Assembly (NCBI GenBank): GCA_022771695.1
Contig: JALEKJ010000021.1
Coordinates: 116,266 to 180,265, forward strand
Length of the DNA stretch: 64,000 nt
Reading direction: 5' to 3'
From: Roseburia sp.
GTDB lineage: Bacteria > Bacillota > Clostridia > Lachnospirales > Lachnospiraceae
The notes under the pieces were generated by a model. The model made no database searches. It saw only the letters and a list, made by a program, of their open reading frames with translations, and had not been told where the DNA came from. Position 1 is the stretch's first letter, and each line of letters starts with the position of its first letter. Both the position numbers and the translations under genes were made by a program. Positions 60,987-64,000 of this stretch are shown here, piece after piece.

Positions 60987-63404
60987 TGTTTTCGTCTCCT
61001 TTTTTTCATCATTATTTATATCGCATCGCAGTCTTTTATCTCTGCTTGCATCATACACTTTTAGCAGATTCAGACGCAGGGCATTTGTCACCACGCAGAA
61101 GCTGGATAAGCTCATCGCCGCAGCTCCGAACATCGGATTTAACTGCCAGCCGAATATCGGAATCCATACGCCTGCTGCCAGCGGAATCCCAATAATGTTA
61201 TAAATAAATGCCCAGAATAAGTTTTCATGAATATTCTTAAGCGTCGCACGGCTTAAGCGAATTGCCGCAGGCACGTCGGAAAGACGGCTCTTCATCAACA
61301 CGACATCCGCCGCATCAATCGCGATATCCGTTCCCGCACCGATTGCGATTCCGATATCTGCCCTGGTAAGTGCCGGTGCATCGTTGATGCCGTCACCGAC
61401 CATCGCCACCTTGCCTTTTTTCTGAAGTTCACGGATGACGCGTTCTTTTCCGTCCGGAAGCACTCCGGCAATCACTTCGTCCACACCCGAAAGTTTTCCA
61501 ATCGCACGTGCCGTGCGCTCGTTATCTCCGGTCAGCATAACCACATGAATGCCCATATTCTGAAGTTCTTTTACCGCCTGCGGACTATCCTCCTTGATAA
61601 CATCCGCCACTGCAATAATTCCAAGCAGCTCTCCGTCTTTTGCAAAAAAAAGTGGGGTCTTTCCTTCCTCTGCCAGACTTTCCGCGCGTTGTCTCATCTG
61701 CTCCGGCACAGTAGCCTTTTTGCTGATAAATTCCAAATTTCCGCCATAAAGTGTCGCGCCCTCGTAAGTCGCGGTAAGTCCATTGCCCGGAAGAGCAGCA
61801 AAGTCCGTCACGTCTTCCGGCACGCTCACAGATAATGGCACGCTCTCTTCTCCCGCCGCTGCCTCCTGCGAGATTGTTGCATCAACGCGCACCTGCTCCT
61901 TGCGCTTTTGCATCGCATATTCCAAAACCGCTTTCGCAAGCGGATGCTCGCTCTTCCTCTCTAACGCCTCCGCATAGAAAAGCAGCTCCTGCTCGCTATG
62001 ACCATCGGACGGCAGCATATCCGTCACCTTCGGTTCTCCCTGTGTAATCGTACCGGTCTTGTCAAGTGCCACTATCTGCATCTTTCCGGTCTCCTCTAAG
62101 GATACCGCCGTCTTAAACATAATACCATGCTTTGCTCCCATGCCGTTTGCGACCATAATTGCAACCGGAGTCGCAAGCCCAAGCGCACACGGACAACTGA
62201 TAACCAGAACAGAGATTCCTCTGGCAAGTGCAAATCCAATCGTTTCCCCTGCGAATAGCCACACAAAGGTTGTAATAACCGCAATCGCAATGACCACCGG
62301 GACGAACACACCGGATACCTTGTCTGCCACCTTTGCAATCGGCGCTTTCGTCGCCGCTGCATCACTTACCATCTGTATAATCTGGGAAAGCGTCGTATCC
62401 TCGCCGACTCTCGTCGCCTCACATTTCAAATAACCCGACTGATTCACCGTCGCCGCCGACACTTCATCACCTACGTTTTTATCCACCGGAATGCTCTCCC
62501 CGGTTAGAGCAGCCTCATTAATTGCGCTGTTTCCCTCTACGACAACGCCGTCCACCGGGATATTCTCACCCGGGCGCACCACAAAGACATCGCCCTTTTT
62601 CACCTGCACTGCGGGAACCTCCTGCTCTTTTCCATCAACAAGCAGCGTAGCAGTCTTTGGCGCAAGCTCCATCAGGCTTTTCAACGCGTCTGTCGTCTTA
62701 CCCTTCGAGCGCGCCTCAAGCATCTTGCCCACTGTAATCAGTGTCAGAATCATCGCGGCAGATTCAAAATAGAACTCATGCATATAGGACATGACACCCG
62801 CCATATCCCCGCGCACCTGTGCATCGGTCATCGCAAAAAGCGCATAGGTGCTGTATCCAAAGGAAGCTCCCGCTCCAAGTGCCACCAGCGTATCCATATT
62901 CGGTGCGCCATGGAGAAGGCTCTTAAATCCGCTGACAAAAAACTTCTGGTTGATAACCATGATGATGATGGTAAGAAGCATCTGCAAAAGTCCCATCGCC
63001 ACATGATTCTCCGCGAAGAATGGCGGAAGCGGCCACCCCCACATCATGTGCCCCATGGAAATGTACATGAGCACAACAAGAAATCCAAGTGATGATATCA
63101 ACCTCTTTTTTAAAAGCGGTGTCTCCCGGTCAACCAACATATCGGCAGTTCCCGCCATTATGTCTGCACCCGCGGCATGCTCACCTGCTGCGCCGCGCTG
63201 TGACGCGCCTTTTTTTGACGCACCGTATCCGGCATCCTCGACTGCTTTTATAATTGCTTCGGCGTCTGCCGTTCCCTCAACGCCCATCGAATTTGTCAAT
63301 AAGCTGACAGAACAGGATTCCACTCCCGGAACCTTTGCAACTGCCTTCTCCACACGGGCGCTGCAGGCAGCACAGCTCATTCCTGTCACTGTGTATTGTT
63401 CCAT
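60777..63404 (-). CDS. copA: Copper-exporting P1B-type ATPase with C-terminal CopZ-like domain
   Basis: This 875-residue CopA has an N-terminal HMA domain with [14 protein letters not shown], eight membrane helices, CPC in the transport helix ([11 protein letters not shown]), the phosphorylation site DKTGTITQG and [10 protein letters not shown]. After the normal CopA end a linker (about 795-805) leads into a second HMA domain with [15 protein letters not shown], which is a whole CopZ chaperone. The start at 63404 follows GGAAAGG; an ATG seven codons earlier is possible. Cu(I) export is the inferred role, supported by the CsoR gene 38 bases upstream. Confidence 0.95.
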   Translation of the reverse strand: MEQYTVTGMSCAACSARVEKAVAKVPGVESCSVSLLTNSMGVEGTADAEAIIKAVEDAGYGASKKGASQRGAAGEHAAGADIMAGTADMLVDRETPLLKKRLISSLGFLVVLMYISMGHMMWGWPLPPFFAENHVAMGLLQMLLTIIIMVINQKFFVSGFKSLLHGAPNMDTLVALGAGASFGYSTYALFAMTDAQVRGDMAGVMSYMHEFYFESAAMILTLITVGKMLEARSKGKTTDALKSLMELAPKTATLLVDGKEQEVPAVQVKKGDVFVVRPGENIPVDGVVVEGNSAINEAALTGESIPVDKNVGDEVSAATVNQSGYLKCEATRVGEDTTLSQIIQMVSDAAATKAPIAKVADKVSGVFVPVVIAIAVITTFVWLFAGETIGFALARGISVLVISCPCALGLATPVAIMVANGMGAKHGIMFKTAVSLEETGKMQIVALDKTGTITQGEPKVTDMLPSDGHSEQELLFYAEALERKSEHPLAKAVLEYAMQKRKEQVRVDATISQEAAAGEESVPLSVSVPEDVTDFAALPGNGLTATYEGATLYGGNLEFISKKATVPEQMRQRAESLAEEGKTPLFFAKDGELLGIIAVADVIKEDSPQAVKELQNMGIHVVMLTGDNERTARAIGKLSGVDEVIAGVLPDGKERVIRELQKKGKVAMVGDGINDAPALTRADIGIAIGAGTDIAIDAADVVLMKSRLSDVPAAIRLSRATLKNIHENLFWAFIYNIIGIPLAAGVWIPIFGWQLNPMFGAAAMSLSSFCVVTNALRLNLLKVYDASRDKRLRCDINNDEKKETKTMTKTMKIEGMMCGHCEARVKKCLEELPEVTEAAVSHENGTAIVTLNAELADDVLKQTVEAQDYKVLSVE

Positions 63405-63442
63405 ACCTCTATCAATCCTTTCCATGAATGCATCCTATCACA

Positions 63443-63748
63443 CTACTTCATCAGCTTCTGTAACGTAGTCACCAACTCGTCCACCGTCTCCTCCTTGCCC
63501 GCAAGGATATCCTGCGTCACGCAGGTCTTGATGTGATTGGCGAGCAATACCTTATTGAAGCTGTTAAGCGCCGCACTCACCGCCGCTACCTGCGTCAGAA
63601 TATCCGTACAGTAAGCATCATTCTCCACCATGCCCTTAATGCCCCGCACCTGTCCTTCAATGCGATTCAGCCGATGAATCAAATCCTTGTATTCTTTTTC
63701 AGAACGCTCCTTTGTCTTGTGACAGCAGCACTCTTTTTCTTCACTCAT
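63443..63748 (-). CDS. csoR: CsoR-family copper-sensing repressor
   Basis: This 101-residue all-helical repressor has the CsoR Cu(I) ligands: Cys in AYCTDIL, His and Cys in LLANHIKTC. HRLNRIEGQVRGIKGMVE is the N-terminal family signature. A His/Cys-rich N-tail (ECCCHKTK) could bind extra metal. It is the first gene of the copper operon, and its operator lies in its own promoter, so copper would release both csoR and copA. Confidence 0.94.
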   Translation of the reverse strand: MSEEKECCCHKTKERSEKEYKDLIHRLNRIEGQVRGIKGMVENDAYCTDILTQVAAVSAALNSFNKVLLANHIKTCVTQDILAGKEETVDELVTTLQKLMK

Positions 63749-63828
63749 ATGCTAACCAACCTTTCCCTTTAAAATACAAGATTCGTTTCTATATATTTTC
63801 ATTCTTATACTTTATCCTCTTATTGTGC

Positions 63829-63857
63829 ATTATATACCCCACAGGGGTATGTGTCAA
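63829..63857 (-). promoter_or_regulatory. csoR-copA promoter with CsoR operator in the spacer
   Basis: Minus strand: -35 TTGACA (63852-63857), 17-base spacer, -10 TATAAT (63829-63834). The spacer is the palindrome ATACCCC-ACA-GGGGTAT (63834-63850), the classic CsoR-type GC-rich site. Confidence 0.92.
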
Positions 63858-63859
63858 TG

Positions 63860-64000
63860 AAGAACAAAAGTGTGCTTCGCACACTCTCGCGACCAATACT
63901 TTTATCAGCACAGCTTTTGTTCCGCGCCATGTATGGCGCTGCGCGACAGCTGCGCATCTATGCACGCAGTGCTTTTATGCAATAGGACGCAATTTCCTAT
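63860..64000. repeat. Non-coding palindrome-rich region, probable dispersed repeat
   Basis: Beyond the csoR promoter no gene is seen. Hairpins GTGTGC-TTC-GCACAC (63871-63884) and GCGCCAT-GT-ATGGCGC (63924-63939) and several GCGC words occur. AGAACAAAAGTG at 63861 and GCTTTTGTTCC near 63913 are inverted copies of one word. Bases 63981-64000 match 12079-12098. Confidence 0.5.

Noticed and set aside
12079..64000. CRISPR array or phage attachment sites
   Set aside because: Repeats seen are few, diverged and unevenly spaced. There are no cas, integrase or phage genes and no tRNA.

Overview
The window reads as a chromosomal segment of a spore-forming, low-GC Firmicute, most likely a gut Clostridium relative of the Lachnospiraceae type. 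Reasons: a complete but split spoVA set, CIRCE control of clpB, strong GGAGG ribosome sites, promoters close to TTGACA-17-TATAAT, YesM/YesN-controlled sugar uptake, abundant glycoside hydrolases, and a beta-glucosidase whose two GH3 domains lie in reversed order. There are no rRNA or tRNA genes, no prophage, no transposase and no CRISPR array. This placement is inferred from gene content, not from a search.

Layout. 1-3758: the end of a GntR/FCD regulator, a lone Hpt phosphotransfer protein, spoVAD-spoVAE behind a good sigma-G promoter, an XRE regulator and an AlkD-like DNA repair protein. 3864-9611: a five-gene exporter operon with two HlyD-type adaptors, a MacB-like permease, an unknown anchored protein and an ATPase. 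9949-12028: a Cof-type HAD phosphatase facing a MATE efflux pump. 12249-21023: a glycoside operon (GH2, reversed membrane-anchored GH3, GPH-type sugar symporter) next to an AgrC/LytTR-type two-component system. 21118-27446: a DUF3592-like protein, a CofE-like ligase, an AraC remnant, a 60-residue protein, the other half of spoVA (a 52-residue leader gene, spoVAA, spoVAB, an unknown 108-residue gene, spoVAC) and a ThrE-type split exporter.

27498-37901 is a housekeeping and signalling run read leftward: dnaE, pfkA, a TrmH-family RNA methylase, a small protein, a small alarmone synthetase overlapping an EAL phosphodiesterase, and an ABC-F ATPase. 38125-41568 is a compact operon (PatB-type C-S lyase, amino acid permease, RidA, MarR) in which RidA would remove the 2-aminoacrylate made by the lyase. 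A probable 6S RNA lies between it and rarA, followed by clpB with a CIRCE operator.

46279-55738 is a carbohydrate uptake locus: two CUT1 permeases, a lipoprotein binding protein and a GH31 enzyme, divergent from a YesM kinase (interrupted by one in-frame TGA) and its YesN regulator. 55735-59861 holds an HD-GYP/REC protein overlapping a large hybrid kinase with REC and Hpt domains. 59943-60718 is a DUF2798 membrane protein behind a long leader that contains a terminator-like hairpin. 60777-63857 is a copper operon: CsoR, with its palindromic operator inside a consensus promoter, then a CopA ATPase that carries a CopZ-like domain at its C-terminus with its own internal ribosome site.

For a new biological system, the best leads are the CopA-CopZ fusion with internal start, the lyase/RidA operon, the alarmone-synthetase/c-di-GMP gene overlap, the two-adaptor exporter with Met/Gly-rich segments, the DUF2798 leader RNA, and the split spoVA locus with two unknown small genes.
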